From: Candidatus Peribacteria bacterium | GTDB taxonomy: Bacteria; Patescibacteria; JAEDAM01; Absconditabacterales; Absconditicoccaceae | Length of the DNA: 64,000 nt | Direction: 5' to 3' | Assembly (NCBI GenBank): GCA_031280545.1 | Contig: JAITGP010000042.1 | Span: forward strand, 1 to 64,000 | In this document: in pieces, positions 42,859 through 52,938 of the stretch | Layout: the number at the start of each line of letters is the position of its first letter | How positions within the stretch are numbered: the stretch's first letter is position 1 | Notes under the pieces: generated by a model | Seen by the model: only the letters and a program-made list of their open reading frames with translations | Database searches by the model: none | Told to the model about the DNA's origin: nothing | Position numbers and translations under genes: made by a program

Positions 42859-44148
42859 TTATGCTAATATTGTTTTATAAGTCCTTTTTCCTTTTCTGAG
42901 AAGTCAGGCATCATTGGATAAATCTGATTTTTTGATCACATAATTGATATCGTCTATTTTTACCTCGTTGAAAAAGATTGAGCCTGATTGAATCAGTTTT
43001 TTTGCCTCTCCATTTGAAGGAGCGAGACCTGACTGCACGAGGATCTCGAGGATTCTCATTTCTGTACCCTCTAGGCGAACACTACCTGTTTCGTGGGCAA
43101 GTGCTGTGAGATCAGCTTTATTCATGTCTGCAATGATTTGTAGCGTATTGTCTGCACCAAAGAGGACTTGGCTGATTTTTTCGGCTTGGTGGCTAGCTTC
43201 AGCACCGAAGATCATTTCTGTAAGGTAAGATGCTAATCTCTGCTGACCATATCTTTGTTCGGGATGAAGGGCATGCTGAGCTACAATCTCCTCGATTTCT
43301 GGGAGTTCCATAAGGGTAAAGGCTTTGAGATATCTCGGCACGTCGGTATCTACGGTATGCATAAAAAATTGGTATACGGAATATGGACTGTTCTTTTTTG
43401 GGTCAAGCCAAACAGCGTTCCCTTCAGATTTTCAGAATTTTTTTCCCGTGGAGTCGAGCATAAGTGGAATCGTCATCACGTACGCTTCCTGATCATTTCC
43501 CAGTTTTTTTCTAATCATTTCTGTCCCTGTCACCATATTTCCTCGCTGGTCAGAGCCACCAATTTGGAGTTTCACACCGTCCTTTTCGAAGAGATGGAGA
43601 AAATCATATCCTTGCAATAGCATATAACTAAATTCGGTGTAGGTAATGGAAAGTTCTGGGTCTTCGATTCTCTTTTTAATACTTTCTTTGCTCAGCATGG
43701 TGTTTACCGTGATATATTTTCCGACTTGAGAAAAGAAATCGAAAATACTCATTTCTTTCACGAAATCGTAATTATTTTGTAATTCAAACTTAAAATCCTT
43801 TCCTGTAATCTTTTTCAGATTTTCCAAGAGAATTTGCATCTGGGCTTTAATCCCTTCTTGATTGTGGCGAAGTTGTGCTTCATCTAAGAAAACACGAGAA
43901 CCGTCTTTTCCACTAGGATCTCCAATAAATCCCGTCGCACCACCGACAATCATCACAAATGTATTATTTCTTTTCATAAAGTTTACTGCTGTCATAATCG
44001 TAAGCAGATGTCCCAAATGCAAACTATCTGCAGTGGGATCGTAGCCACAATAAAATTTTTCTCAGCCTTTTTCATAGAGATCAAAAATCTTTTCGTCAGT
44101 GAATTGGTAGAGTAAAGCACGTTTTTCTAGTTCTTCTTTGAGTTGCAT
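42859..44148 (-). CDS. tyrS: Tyrosyl-tRNA synthetase
   Basis: 429 aa, class I synthetase. The HIGH-type motif is HLGHLL. IGGSDQRGN binds the tyrosyl adenylate, and the KMSKS-type loop is KFGKS, with its glycine encoded by TGA (43429-43431). An S4 RNA-binding domain forms the C-terminus (LAPSNGEAKKLIQSGSIFFN). The TGA at 42904-42906 is a Gly: translation continues to TAA at 42859 and gives LLRKGKRTYKTILA, the strand that closes the S4 domain in TyrRS. Another TGA is read as Gly near residue 29. The start ATG complements 44146-44148. Confidence 0.95.
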
Positions 44149-44230
44149 TGGGAAAATCCACTATAAAAAAGTAAAAAAGTCTGTTTGAGAGTAAAAAAAC
44201 TATAGGATTTTTTGAAAAGAATGCAAGATA

Positions 44231-44256
44231 AAAATCGGAGTAAAACTCCGATTTTT
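44231..44256 (-). terminator. Intrinsic terminator, symmetric
   Basis: AAAATCGGAG and CTCCGATTTT form a 10-bp stem around TAAAA; on the minus strand a T run follows. It ends the small gene at 44277-44468. Confidence 0.8.
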
Positions 44257-44276
44257 AAGTTTTTTCATAGTAGGTA

Positions 44277-44468
44277 TTAATCATTCGTTAATGCCCACCA
44301 AATGATGGCTCCTACCACTACACATACGTTCAACACTGGGACAAGAGATATCCCAATCGCAACCCAACAAATAGGGTTTTTAACCCAGGAATCCGTCGGT
44401 CCTGTCAATACCTTCGCGAGATTCACAAGGATCAAGGCTGAGGCGATAGTAATAATAATATTCCACAT
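44277..44468 (-). CDS. Mini membrane protein (63 aa)
   Basis: The start MWNIIITIASALILVN is chosen over a longer frame because it leaves the promoter (44557-44585) upstream. Two hydrophobic helices (about residues 3-20 and 34-58) flank a short loop, giving a hairpin in the membrane. No family recognised. Confidence 0.55.
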   Translation of the reverse strand: MWNIIITIASALILVNLAKVLTGPTDSWVKNPICWVAIGISLVPVLNVCVVVGAIIWWALTND

Positions 44469-44556
44469 ATTTTTTTCATTTTTATTTTTTTTGCTACTTC
44501 TTTTTATAGAGGTTTCACTTGCCCCCTGTTGATATTTTTTATCATATAACTTATTT

Positions 44557-44585
44557 AGTATAATGATATATATATCGAATGTCAA
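44557..44585 (-). promoter_or_regulatory. Promoter of the 44277 mini gene, GATATATATATC spacer
   Basis: On the minus strand TTGACA (44580-44585) and TATACT (44557-44562) are 17 nt apart, with the full palindrome GATATATATATC in the spacer. Confidence 0.6.
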
Positions 44586-44679
44586 GCTTTTTTTTATTTT
44601 TTATGTTTTTTTTAAAGTAAGATAAAAGTCAGAGTAAACAACCCCGACTCTTATGATTTTTTACGGACACAATGTGCAT

Positions 44680-44781
44680 TTATCCTAGCCATATCTTGAG
44701 GAAATATCCTATAATAAGGAATACAGAGGCTCCTGCTACTACGTACAGCATACTTCTGATAAGTAATTTTTTTTCTTCCAT
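44680..44781 (-). CDS. Tiny single-helix membrane protein (33 aa)
   Basis: MEEKKLLIRSMLYVVAGASV begins a 33-aa peptide: charged start, one transmembrane helix and a Leu-Gly end, TAA stop. It lies 34 nt after the stop of the OMP-like gene, on the same strand, so it is probably cotranscribed. The ORF is short and could be spurious. Confidence 0.4.
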   Translation of the reverse strand: MEEKKLLIRSMLYVVAGASVFLIIGYFLKIWLG

Positions 44782-44815
44782 GATTTTTAGTTTTTTATTA
44801 TTTATTACTACTTTT

Positions 44816-45337
44816 TTAGAACAATACCGAAGCTGATAGATAACAGTGATCTTGTCGCCATTTCTCACTATCCCAATTCCATTTCCATTCAAGTTGGAAA
44901 TGTTGTATGCGTAAGCCTATACCTGCACCAATCCCCCATTGAAAATCTTTGTGCTGGACGTTTCTTTCACAATCATTTCGGTGGATTTGGAATTTCCCAT
45001 AAGGTCCTCCAAGGACATAAATGCCTACTGGCGAGTCTCCGAAAGGCTCCCAGAGCAGGTTTAATGGAATTTCTCCATATTCCTGATAAGAGGAATACGA
45101 ATACAATAATTCGGGTTGGAATCCCCATACCCCGTATTCCTGTTTAAATTTCCCAAAGATACCGAGATGGAATCCGTCCCAATGGACGTGAGAGTGATAC
45201 GCTCCTTGTGATCCTGAGGAAGCAAAATCCGTATCATAACTTTCTATGTTGGCTCCAGCCTTAAGACCGAACCAACTTTGGGCGGTTGCCGTGGTGAGAA
45301 AAAGACTCACCAATACTGTAATTAAAATCTTTTTCAT
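44816..45337 (-). CDS. Outer-membrane beta-barrel-like protein (porin type)
   Basis: 173 aa. A clean signal peptide (MKKILITVLVSLFLTTATAQ) is followed by amphipathic strands such as WFGLKAGANIESYDTDFA, FHLGIFGKFKQEYGVWGFQP, and GIGAGIGLRIQHFQLEWKWN. It ends in Phe (ASVLF), the classic outer-membrane C-terminal residue. It resembles the PorT/OMP_b-brl_2 barrels of Bacteroidetes. A CPR cell is not expected to have an outer membrane of that kind, so transfer or a different location is possible. It has its own promoter. Confidence 0.72.
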   Translation of the reverse strand: MKKILITVLVSLFLTTATAQSWFGLKAGANIESYDTDFASSGSQGAYHSHVHWDGFHLGIFGKFKQEYGVWGFQPELLYSYSSYQEYGEIPLNLLWEPFGDSPVGIYVLGGPYGKFQIHRNDCERNVQHKDFQWGIGAGIGLRIQHFQLEWKWNWDSEKWRQDHCYLSASVLF

Positions 45338-45377
45338 ATTTCTTTTTTTATTTTTGTTTATTATTTTATTTATTGAC

Positions 45378-45405
45378 ATTATACTTATTATGTGCTGTGA
45401 ATCAA
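45378..45405 (-). promoter_or_regulatory. Promoter of the beta-barrel-like gene
   Basis: On the minus strand TTGATT (45400-45405) and TATAAT (45378-45383) are 16 nt apart. Confidence 0.6.
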
Positions 45406-45458
45406 GGGGATTTTATAAAACATCTTGCAAATCGGCACGAAATCCCCATATTCTCCTT

Positions 45459-46577
45459 ATGAAACATCTCTTTTTTCTCTTGGATTTTTACACTCCCCAT
45501 AGAGGAGGTATCGAAAATGTCTTCGAAAACCTGATTTTTCGTCTTTTAAAAAAATGATACAAAATAACCCTGCTGACCTCCCGTTTTGATCCCTCTTTGC
45601 CACAACAGGAAGTGGAGGAAAATTTGACCATTTATAGGGTGGGAAACGGGAGGAAAAGCTTTTTCTTTCAGTCGCTCCGAATGGGGGCGAAAATTCTGAG
45701 GACAAATAAGAATATTGGGGTTATCCACTCCTCCACTTATACTTCCGCGATTCCTGCCAGTATTTTGGGAATGGTATTTAAAAAGAAAAAAATTCTGACC
45801 GTTCATGAAATTTTCGGGAAGCTACGGAAAACCTTTAAACCCTGGTATTCCCGCTGGATTTTTCAGCTTTTTGAATGGCTAACGTTTCAGTTTCCGCAGG
45901 ATGGGTATCATTGCGTGTCCTTGTATACGCTCAATAGTATCAGGATTCATTATGGGTTGCCTGACCAGAAGCTTCATCTGATTTACAATGGCGTGGACTC
46001 AGATTTTTGGGACGCAAAGCAGGTAAGTGAAGCGAAGAAAAGCGAACGAAGAAATAAAATCTGAGGAAAAGAGAAATTTTTGATCCTCTACTATGGACAC
46101 AGTGGTATCAGTAAAGGGATTGACTATCTGATTGAAGCGATTCCCGAAATTTTGAAGCAGAACCCTGATAGTATGTTGATTTTTAATCTTATTCCTGCGA
46201 AAAGAGATAGCGAGATTAAGGAGAAGATCAAAGCGAAAGGGCCTGCTCAAAGCGTACAGATTTTTTCCTGATATCCAAAAGAGGAACTTCGCGAATTGAT
46301 CGCTACTGCAGATCTCCTTATCGCCCCAAGTTTAGCGGAGGGGTTTGGGTCGGTACATAGCGAAAGCTGTGCAATGGGGAAAGCTCTTTTGACCACGCAA
46401 GTGGCTTCGATTCCTGAGGTGGTAAGCGGAGAAGCGAAGCTTATTTCTCCTGGGTCGAGTGAGGAAATTGTCCAGGGAATCCAAGAAATCAGGCACAAAA
46501 AACTCACTCCCCTACCCAAGAAAACTTTTAATCGAGATAAAAGCATAGAAAAGATGGAAAAACTGTATCAGCTATAA
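45459..46577 (+). CDS. Glycosyltransferase family 4 (GT-B fold)
   Basis: 372 aa. It transfers a sugar from a nucleotide sugar to a cell-surface or lipid acceptor. MKHLFFLLDFYTPHRGGIEN carries the N-terminal Gly-rich loop. LHLIYNGVDSDFW and ILYYGHSGISKGIDYLIEA are the acceptor/donor core, and APSLAEGFGSVHSESCAMGK holds the E-x7-E motif of the donor site. Three TGA are read as Gly. It is divergent from the beta-barrel-like gene. Confidence 0.88.
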
Positions 46578-46587
46578 AAAAAATAGG

Positions 46588-47022
46588 TTATCCAATCAGC
46601 CTTTTAAAATCTTCTAATCCCTCAAAACTCTTGTAGACGGAGGCGAATCTCACGTAAGGCACGGGATAGTCTTGTCTGAGGAGGTTAAGCACATCATCAC
46701 CGATTTGCTGGCTGGAAATTTCATTTCCCTGAGACTGTCGCTGGATTTCCAGGATGTTGAGCATATCTTCGATTTCTTCATTTTTAGAGTCTGTCTTGGC
46801 AAAGGAAAGCAGAATTGCTCTCTTGAGTTTGAGGCGGTCGTACATTTCTTTGCTCCCATCTTTTTTGATCACGAGGAGGTCGGTAATCCCCACTCTTTCA
46901 AAAGTAGTAAATCTGAATCCGCAAAATTCGCATTCCCTCCTACGGCGGATGGTTTGCCCGTTATCGACGATTCTGGAATCAATCACTTTGGTATCAGCAT
47001 TTTTACATTTTCAGCAACGCAT
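46588..47022 (-). CDS. nrdR: Transcriptional repressor of ribonucleotide reductase genes
   Basis: 144 aa, the usual NrdR length. The zinc ribbon CGKC...CEFCGFRFTT has its first Gly encoded by TGA. RRRRECEFC and the ATP-cone (ITDLLVIKKDGSKEMYD) follow. The frame starts at the ATG complementary to 47020-47022. No ribonucleotide reductase gene is present in this window, so its targets are elsewhere. It converges with the glycosyltransferase (10 bases between stops). Confidence 0.93.
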
Positions 47023-47050
47023 AAGAATTTTGGTTTAAAAGATAAATATT

Positions 47051-49360
47051 TTACCCTGGAATTAAATACCTCTTATTGTAATACGTGATATGCTTTAGCG
47101 TCCCTCTCAGCCATAACACATCCTCTGGAGCGAAAACGATCTGCGAAGCGTCTTTTTTTGCGATAAAACGTTTCCAATTTTCTCGGAGGAGGTCGAAGAA
47201 ATCCTTATTGTCATCAAACTCCACAAAAATCGTAAAAGCAAAAGAAAATTCTGCTAATACCTGCTCGATCACCTCACGGAAATGAGAAACAAGCTCGCTT
47301 TCTAGTCCCAAAATTTCCAAAAGGAAGGTATGAAAAAAGGTAGTGGAATGAGCTAAGCTTTTCTGTTCAGATGCTTGGCGGAGCATAAAATGATAATAGA
47401 GCAAAAATCCCGGGAGGAGCTCTCTAACATTTGCGAAGAGGTGGAGAATCGCCTGCTCAGAGTAGTGAGATTTCAGCTTTTTGATAGAGATTTTGGATAA
47501 AAAACTTCTAAACATCTGGATATCGAAGCAATAGAGTGCGTCTTTGAGGCGGACGACATCTTGATCGGATAAAGCATTTTGGAGAATAGAAATCATCGCT
47601 TCGCTCTGCTGACACCCTGCCAACATCGGAGCATAAAAAGAGAAAATGAAAGCAGATTTTTCCTGTTTGATGAGAGTGGAGATTTCGCTACCGTAGGAAG
47701 CTTGAAATCGCTGAAGGAGAGACTTATTTTTGATATAGAGTTTGCTGATTCTGGGATTGACGTCTTGGAGCAGGACGAGCAACATATTTTCATCAAACAT
47801 GGTCAAGGAAAAGACATTGGACTTGATGGGTTTGATCTTCGCAGTGAGAGGCATGAAGAATTTTTCCTTTCCTGCACGAACATTCTGCTGGACGTAATTG
47901 TAAAAATAGGTATTTCTGGAATAGAAATATTGCTGTAATCCATAGAGATGAATCGATGCTGGGCTAGCAAGTTGGAGATCAATCAGCTTCATAAGTGATG
48001 GGAGGAGCTGGGATTTATAGGTACGAATAAAGAACGTATCTGCTCTTTCGATGGAAAGCCCGCCCAAATAAGTGATGTAAAAATTCAAAAACTGCTCGAT
48101 CAATCTGGATTCTTTCTTGATACGAGGAGGGATCTTCATATGCTCAAGTTTCTCGTCATCATCGCCGATCACCGAAAGCATTTCATTAAACTCATCAAAT
48201 TCCTCGTCATCATCATCTCTAAAGGTTGCCATCATAAATTTTTGCATCCCCTCGAAATATCCCTGCTTAAACTGTGCAGGATCGGTGATATAGTCTAGGA
48301 TAAAATCCAATTCTGAAGGATTTTTCATCAGAGAGGCAAGCTTTTTGTCGAGCACTTTTTTATCATAGACCTCAGAAATCAGCAAATCTACGATGTCGTG
48401 AGGATCGTTATCGAGGAAGAGATATTTGAGATGGATGTCAGCGGGGGCTACTTCAAAGAGCATATCTTCCTCTTCTAAGGAAATTTCTGGAGAGGACTTG
48501 GAATACTCATAATTTGCCAGAAAACTTTTCTGTCCAACAGTGAAACGCTCTCCAAACAGCCACGTGAAATATTCGTTTTCTCTGGACTGATGGGCAAAAA
48601 AAGGATTAATCCTGCGATAAAAGTGGAACATGAGGAAGAAGACCTCCAATTTGCTGATCAGCTTTTTTCTCAACGTTTTGAATTTTTCTTTAGTGATTTT
48701 ATGCTTGAGCTGGGAGATTACTGACCCATAAAAGTCGAAGAAAAGTTCTACGAATCGGTTAAAGTCCTCTTGGTCAGAGCGTCCAGGAAAAATTTTGACT
48801 CTCGAAACAAAAAGAAAGCTGAGCAAATAGAAGGCATACAAACAATCCACCATCAGCTGATCTTCCCCTTCGCCAAAGGCATCTTGGAGATACATTGCCA
48901 CTACGAGCACCAATGCATTGGAGGTATTAGCGACATTGTAAAATTTGTAGCCGTTGAAATTGGAAGCAGAGAGATATCCGTAGTACGTGTCGGAAACTTT
49001 CGCAGAAGTGGTTTCCCCTTCCTGCCCGAGTCCAATCTTAAATTCAAAGGTATCTAGGGAGATATCAAACAGATTTAATTTATAGTTTTCTACAATTTTT
49101 CTATTGATAATCGAAAAAAAGTCCTTGGCTGAGATAAAGGAAACAAACATTGAAGCAGGATTGAGGGAGTTTTTTGTAAGGCTTTCAGGGAAATAAGAAA
49201 GCAGGAGTCTTTTGAAGAGTTGCATTGAAGTGTAAAGGGGTAAAGGGTCATTGCGAACTGCAAGTGCGAAAGTAGGAAGGAATCCACTGTGTATATTGGG
49301 TATAAGGATGTTGGGGTGAATTTCCAGAGAAAAAGGAAGAAAATTTGCAAAAATTCTCAT
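47051..49360 (-). CDS. Uncharacterised 769-aa protein
   Basis: A single open frame without any in-frame TGA. It is rich in Phe, Leu and Lys; many hydrophobic helical segments but no clear signal peptide. An acidic stretch (DDDDEEFDEFNEML, about residue 390) splits it into two halves, each helical. It may be a large scaffold or helical-repeat protein. A later Met (MQLFKRLLLSY, about residue 46) could be the true start, as the first 45 residues have a different composition. It lies 28 bases upstream of nrdR on the same strand. Confidence 0.65.
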   Translation of the reverse strand: MRIFANFLPFSLEIHPNILIPNIHSGFLPTFALAVRNDPLPLYTSMQLFKRLLLSYFPESLTKNSLNPASMFVSFISAKDFFSIINRKIVENYKLNLFDISLDTFEFKIGLGQEGETTSAKVSDTYYGYLSASNFNGYKFYNVANTSNALVLVVAMYLQDAFGEGEDQLMVDCLYAFYLLSFLFVSRVKIFPGRSDQEDFNRFVELFFDFYGSVISQLKHKITKEKFKTLRKKLISKLEVFFLMFHFYRRINPFFAHQSRENEYFTWLFGERFTVGQKSFLANYEYSKSSPEISLEEEDMLFEVAPADIHLKYLFLDNDPHDIVDLLISEVYDKKVLDKKLASLMKNPSELDFILDYITDPAQFKQGYFEGMQKFMMATFRDDDDEEFDEFNEMLSVIGDDDEKLEHMKIPPRIKKESRLIEQFLNFYITYLGGLSIERADTFFIRTYKSQLLPSLMKLIDLQLASPASIHLYGLQQYFYSRNTYFYNYVQQNVRAGKEKFFMPLTAKIKPIKSNVFSLTMFDENMLLVLLQDVNPRISKLYIKNKSLLQRFQASYGSEISTLIKQEKSAFIFSFYAPMLAGCQQSEAMISILQNALSDQDVVRLKDALYCFDIQMFRSFLSKISIKKLKSHYSEQAILHLFANVRELLPGFLLYYHFMLRQASEQKSLAHSTTFFHTFLLEILGLESELVSHFREVIEQVLAEFSFAFTIFVEFDDNKDFFDLLRENWKRFIAKKDASQIVFAPEDVLWLRGTLKHITYYNKRYLIPG

Positions 49361-49624
49361 TATGAGTATACTTAGATGATTTTATTTTTCTCGTGAAGTA
49401 TGGTCGTAAATATTCCTTGGGTTCCAGAACTTAAGCAAGAAAAAAATACACTCATAGATACCTTACAAGATATGGACTCAAACTAGTTGAAGAACTTCAA
49501 TTGACCAGAAAATACCTACCCTCTTTCCTCATCTGGAACCGATAGATATTACTCGTTATCTTTTGAAGTGCTTGATACTCTCATCGAAACGGCTCAACCG
49601 CTGCTGGATCAAATAGAAATTGTG
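49361..49624. other. Intergenic region with a short possible remnant
   Basis: A 28-codon frame starts at ATG 49400 and stops at TAG 49484; a second frame carries further in-phase sequence up to 49667 but is broken by that TAG. They look like a decayed gene, or chance. I see no promoter or RNA structure. Confidence 0.3.
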
Positions 49625-50125
49625 CTATTTTTTCTCGATACTCACTACTTTCAATGTGTAAACTAGCGGTTCATAACTTTCTCTCGTATTGAAATCTACC
49701 ATATAATACGTAATCCCCTCTTCTTGGTCGATGGATGTCACTCTCCCTGTGCCCAAATTTCAGAAGAAGAGCTCTTCTCCTACCACGGGCAAGTTTTCCG
49801 CACTTGGAAGATACACAGAGGTATATTTTTGTATTGCGTTATAATCATAGGTTGCCAATTGGCTCTCTGTAGGTAATAAGATACCTGTCACTTCATCCGC
49901 TACTTGTTTTCCGATCAAAGAAGTACTCAAAGCGAGATACAAAGGATCAGAAGTCTGACCGATTTTTACGGTTTCGTTGCCTGCATAACGAGGAGTGCCA
50001 TCTTCAAAGGATAACGTGTAGTCGAAGGTGACCAGATCATTTTCATCTATCAGTCTAGGAGCTCCACATCCTACTAACAAAAGCAGGGCAACATAGGAAG
50101 CTAACACGAAAATTTTTTTGTTCAT
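49625..50125 (-). CDS. FKBP/SlyD-like peptidyl-prolyl isomerase lipoprotein
   Basis: 166 aa. A lipoprotein signal (ALLLLVGC, Cys20) is followed by DLVTFDYTLSFEDGTPRYAG and TVKIGQTSDPLYLALSTSLIG, an FKBP-like start. The insert region is longer than in FKBP12, as in SlyD. The end IVKVVSIEKK-like strand (YTLKVVSIEKK) closes the fold. One TGA is Gly after ELFF, so the true stop is TAG at 49625. Folding helper for surface proteins is the likely role; the catalytic residues are only partly conserved, so activity is uncertain. Confidence 0.72.
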
Positions 50126-50204
50126 TCTGTTTGAAAAAGATAAAACTATTTTCTCTATACAGTTTTTGAAAGATTTTACAAGAGAAAATGGCTCCTGCTT
50201 CGTC

Positions 50205-50894
50205 CTAGTCCAAAAGCATTCCCCAGAGTTTTTCCGCATCACGATAATCTTGAGAAGAAAGCCCTGAGGGGGTGGAAGTGGTAGTAGTTTTTTTTGGAGG
50301 GATAGGAGCTGGAGCAGTTGGAGTTTTTTCTGGGATTTCTGGCTCTGCTGGGGTTTGGATTACTTCTGAGATACCTGGAAGAGTTGTGTCTTCTGGCTTC
50401 TCTTTGATATCTGATGAAGAAGTCTGATCAGCTTCTATTTTTTCATGGATCTTGGCGAAAAGAGTTGCTACTCCAGAGGAACGTTTCTGAGAGGGGGTAA
50501 ATTCTTTAGAAGAAGTGAGGGTGGGAGTTTCTGGAGATTCTCTACTATCGGAAGAGTCTGAAGTCTGAGGAAGTAAGGAAGGCAAGTCTGTAGAAGTTGT
50601 ATCTTCGGAAGAAAGCTCACTTGAAGAACCCTCCACAGAAGGAAGGTCTATGGTCGGAAGATCCGTATAAGGCAATACCACTTCTCCACCGAAAAAAGAA
50701 GCCACTCTCTGTGGGAAGGTTTTGACTCCATATCGGAGACGAGATGCCCCAGAAGGGCTAAATAATCCATAGATAAAGAATGCCAGTCCGAGCAGAACAA
50801 CAATAAAAATCAGCCTTTTGATATATTTTTTCAAGAAAAGCACCAATACTAACCCTACTGCGATGATGATAATTCGTGCGACTCGAGTGGGCAT
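50205..50894 (-). CDS. Membrane protein with a long Ser/Thr/Pro-rich tail
   Basis: 229 aa. Two N-terminal hydrophobic helices (about residues 6-22 and 26-44) anchor it. The rest is an acidic, Ser/Thr/Glu/Pro-rich low-complexity region, ending in a short helical motif (DYRDAEKLWGMLLD). No TGA and no domain recognised; it may be an extracellular stalk. Confidence 0.6.
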   Translation of the reverse strand: MPTRVARIIIIAVGLVLVLFLKKYIKRLIFIVVLLGLAFFIYGLFSPSGASRLRYGVKTFPQRVASFFGGEVVLPYTDLPTIDLPSVEGSSSELSSEDTTSTDLPSLLPQTSDSSDSRESPETPTLTSSKEFTPSQKRSSGVATLFAKIHEKIEADQTSSSDIKEKPEDTTLPGISEVIQTPAEPEIPEKTPTAPAPIPPKKTTTTSTPSGLSSQDYRDAEKLWGMLLD

Positions 50895-50932
50895 CGTGTT
50901 CCTAGGTAGGTAATAAAATATTCATTTCTTGT

Positions 50933-50960
50933 AGTATATGAATTTAGTACCTAAAATCAA
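50933..50960 (-). promoter_or_regulatory. Promoter of the 50205 membrane protein
   Basis: On the minus strand TTGATT (50955-50960) and TATACT (50933-50938) are 16 nt apart. The spacer contains AGGTAC. Confidence 0.55.
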
Positions 50961-50997
50961 CAAAAAGTACCGAAAATCAGATTATTATACTTTCCTA

Positions 50998-51025
50998 TTG
51001 ATTTTGCTTATAAATATAGTATACT
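50998..51025 (+). promoter_or_regulatory. Promoter of the 51061 gene
   Basis: TTGATT (50998-51003) and TATACT (51020-51025) are 16 nt apart. Divergent from the previous promoter. Confidence 0.6.
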
Positions 51026-51060
51026 GCGGGTAGAATAAAAACATAAAAAAAAGCACTAGT

Positions 51061-51444
51061 ATGGCAGTGACAGAAATTCGTTGGGTTGCTCTAGAGGGTG
51101 CTATGCGGTGCCCTATAGGAGAGATCTTGGAAATTATTTTCGAGACCAACAAAGCCTTGAAAAGGCTGAAAAAACCGTATCGGTATCGGCTGAGAAAGCG
51201 AATCAGAGGATATCGTCAGCTGAAAAAACAAGGAGAGACTCCACTTTGTGGAAATCATGTCTTATTTATTGGACCTCAGGCTCATAAAATCTTTGGAAGA
51301 GGAAATTGTGACATAAAAAAGTTTAACAATACCACCCTCCATGGAGTAAAGATTTTTGTTTGTACTACCCTCGCGGGGACACCCAAGCTCACAAAAAAGT
51401 CGTTTGACCGGTCTTGGAAAGAATTTTTAAACTCAGAACAATAA
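51061..51444 (+). CDS. Uncharacterised small basic protein
   Basis: 127 aa, rich in Arg and Lys, particularly about residues 36-60 (KRLKKPYRYRLRKRIRGYRQ). No signal peptide or known motif. The basic patch could contact nucleic acid. It has its own promoter and its last codons form one arm of a terminator. Confidence 0.55.
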   Translation: MAVTEIRWVALEGAMRCPIGEILEIIFETNKALKRLKKPYRYRLRKRIRGYRQLKKQGETPLCGNHVLFIGPQAHKIFGRGNCDIKKFNNTTLHGVKIFVCTTLAGTPKLTKKSFDRSWKEFLNSEQ

Positions 51445-51483
51445 TATTCGATATAAAGAATAGAAATTGTTGCTGAGTTTTTC
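51430..51483 (+). terminator. Intrinsic terminator overlapping the stop codon
   Basis: AACTCAG plus AACAAT (51430-51442) pair with ATTGTT plus CTGAGTT (51466-51479), a single G bulging; a T run follows. The left arm includes the last codons of the 51061 gene. Confidence 0.6.
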
Positions 51484-51558
51484 TTATATATGGACTTGAA
51501 AAGCTGGTTCTTTTTTCTATTATTTTGGGGGAAATTTTATTATTTTTAATTTTGTACT

Positions 51559-52542
51559 ATGAAAAGAATTTTAACGGGACTAAAACCCACTGGAGAACAG
51601 CTTCATCTAGGGAATCTCTTCGGGGCGATTAGACCTTTCATCAACCTGACCAAAACAGAAAAAGATGCTGAGTTTTTTCTCTTTTTGGCAAATATGCATG
51701 GACTCACCGTCTTGCATGATGCAGAAACGTTGAAAAAGCGGAGTCTCACGATTTTAAAGCTGTATAAAGCACTCGGAATCGACACCGAGAAAGTCTCTAT
51801 TTACAATCCCGCAGATATCCCAGGACATGCACAGCTCAATCGAGTGCTTAGCTGTATCACAATCATGGGAACGATGGAAAGAATGCACAGCTACAAAGAT
51901 GCTCTCGCTCATGGGAAAGCTGGAGAAATCTGAGTCGGTACGTTTAATTATCCTATCTTGATGGCAGCGGATATCCTCCTCTACGATGCCGACCTCGTGC
52001 CTGTTGGGAAAGACCAAAAGCAACATGTAGAATACGCCCGTGATATTGCAGCAAAGTTTAATCGCCAATTTGGGGAAACATTCACCCTGCCAGAGCCATT
52101 TATCCCTGCAGAAGTCGCAACCATTACTGGGCTGGATGGTCGTAAAATGTCTAAATCCTACAATAACTATATTGGACTTTTGGATGATGAAAAGACGCTT
52201 TTGAAGAAAGTGAAACAGATTTCTACCGATATGAAAACCGTAGAAGAGCCAAAAAATCCTGATGAATGTAATGTATACAATATTGGAAAATTCTTCCTGA
52301 CTCCCGAGGAAAATGAAGCTCGAAGAGCGAAGTATCTTGCTGGTGGCTATTCCTACAAGGAAGCAAAAGACTATGCTTTTGAAAAAATGCGAGCGTATTT
52401 AAAACCTGTTCAGGAGAGATATAGAGCTATTAGTGATCAAGAAATTATTACCCTCTTGGCACAGAATAAAGAAAAAGTAAGTGGTATCTCTGAAAAAAAG
52501 ATTCAGGAAGTGTACAAAAAAGTCTGATTTAGTTTATCTTAG
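51559..52542 (+). CDS. trpS: Tryptophanyl-tRNA synthetase
   Basis: 327 aa, class I. The HIGH-type motif is HLGN, and KMSKS appears intact as GRKMSKSYNN. LVPVGKDQKQHVEYARDIA and FNYPILMAADILLYDADL are diagnostic for TrpRS. Two TGA are read as Gly: GEIGVGTFNYP and the C-terminal KKVGFSLS, five residues before TAG. The tRNA-Trp it charges reads UGG only, because UGA has been reassigned to Gly here. Confidence 0.95.
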
Positions 52543-52549
52543 TTCTATA

Positions 52550-52912
52550 ATGCAACTTTACCCAAGGCTCAACGAAGGAATTTATTGTTTTGTCTCTCTT
52601 CCTATCGGAGATACTTCTCCTAAAGAAGCACTCCTGACCTTTCAAGAACAAGAAGGGACCACAATAATTATAGAAAAAACTCTTGCAAAACAATATGGAT
52701 ATATATATGCTTTCCCTTCTGCTTGGATTACTCTCACAACAGAAACTGGCTTAACTATGACAGGGATTACAGCTACATTCTCAAAAATATTATCAGATAA
52801 TGCAATCAGTTGTAATGTAGTAGCAGCATTCCATCACGACCATATTTTTGTGCCTGTTGATAAAAAAGACCAAGCAATTATGTTGCTTAAAAGTATTCAT
52901 ATTGATATGTAA
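52550..52912 (+). CDS. ACT-domain protein
   Basis: 120 aa. Two ACT-like halves: a first strand-helix unit and a second with LTMTGITATFSKILSDNAIS and NVVAAFHHDHIFVPVDK, the pattern of small ACT-domain amino-acid-binding proteins. It starts eight bases after trpS ends and is cotranscribed with it, which suggests amino-acid sensing. Confidence 0.75.
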   Translation: MQLYPRLNEGIYCFVSLPIGDTSPKEALLTFQEQEGTTIIIEKTLAKQYGYIYAFPSAWITLTTETGLTMTGITATFSKILSDNAISCNVVAAFHHDHIFVPVDKKDQAIMLLKSIHIDM

Positions 52913-52938
52913 GGATTGTTTATTTTTTTTAAGAAATT

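Noticed and set aside
45246..45458. N-terminal extension of the glycosyltransferase (frame open from 45246)
   Set aside because: The extension overlaps the divergent beta-barrel gene and the family motif starts with MKHLFFLL at 45459.
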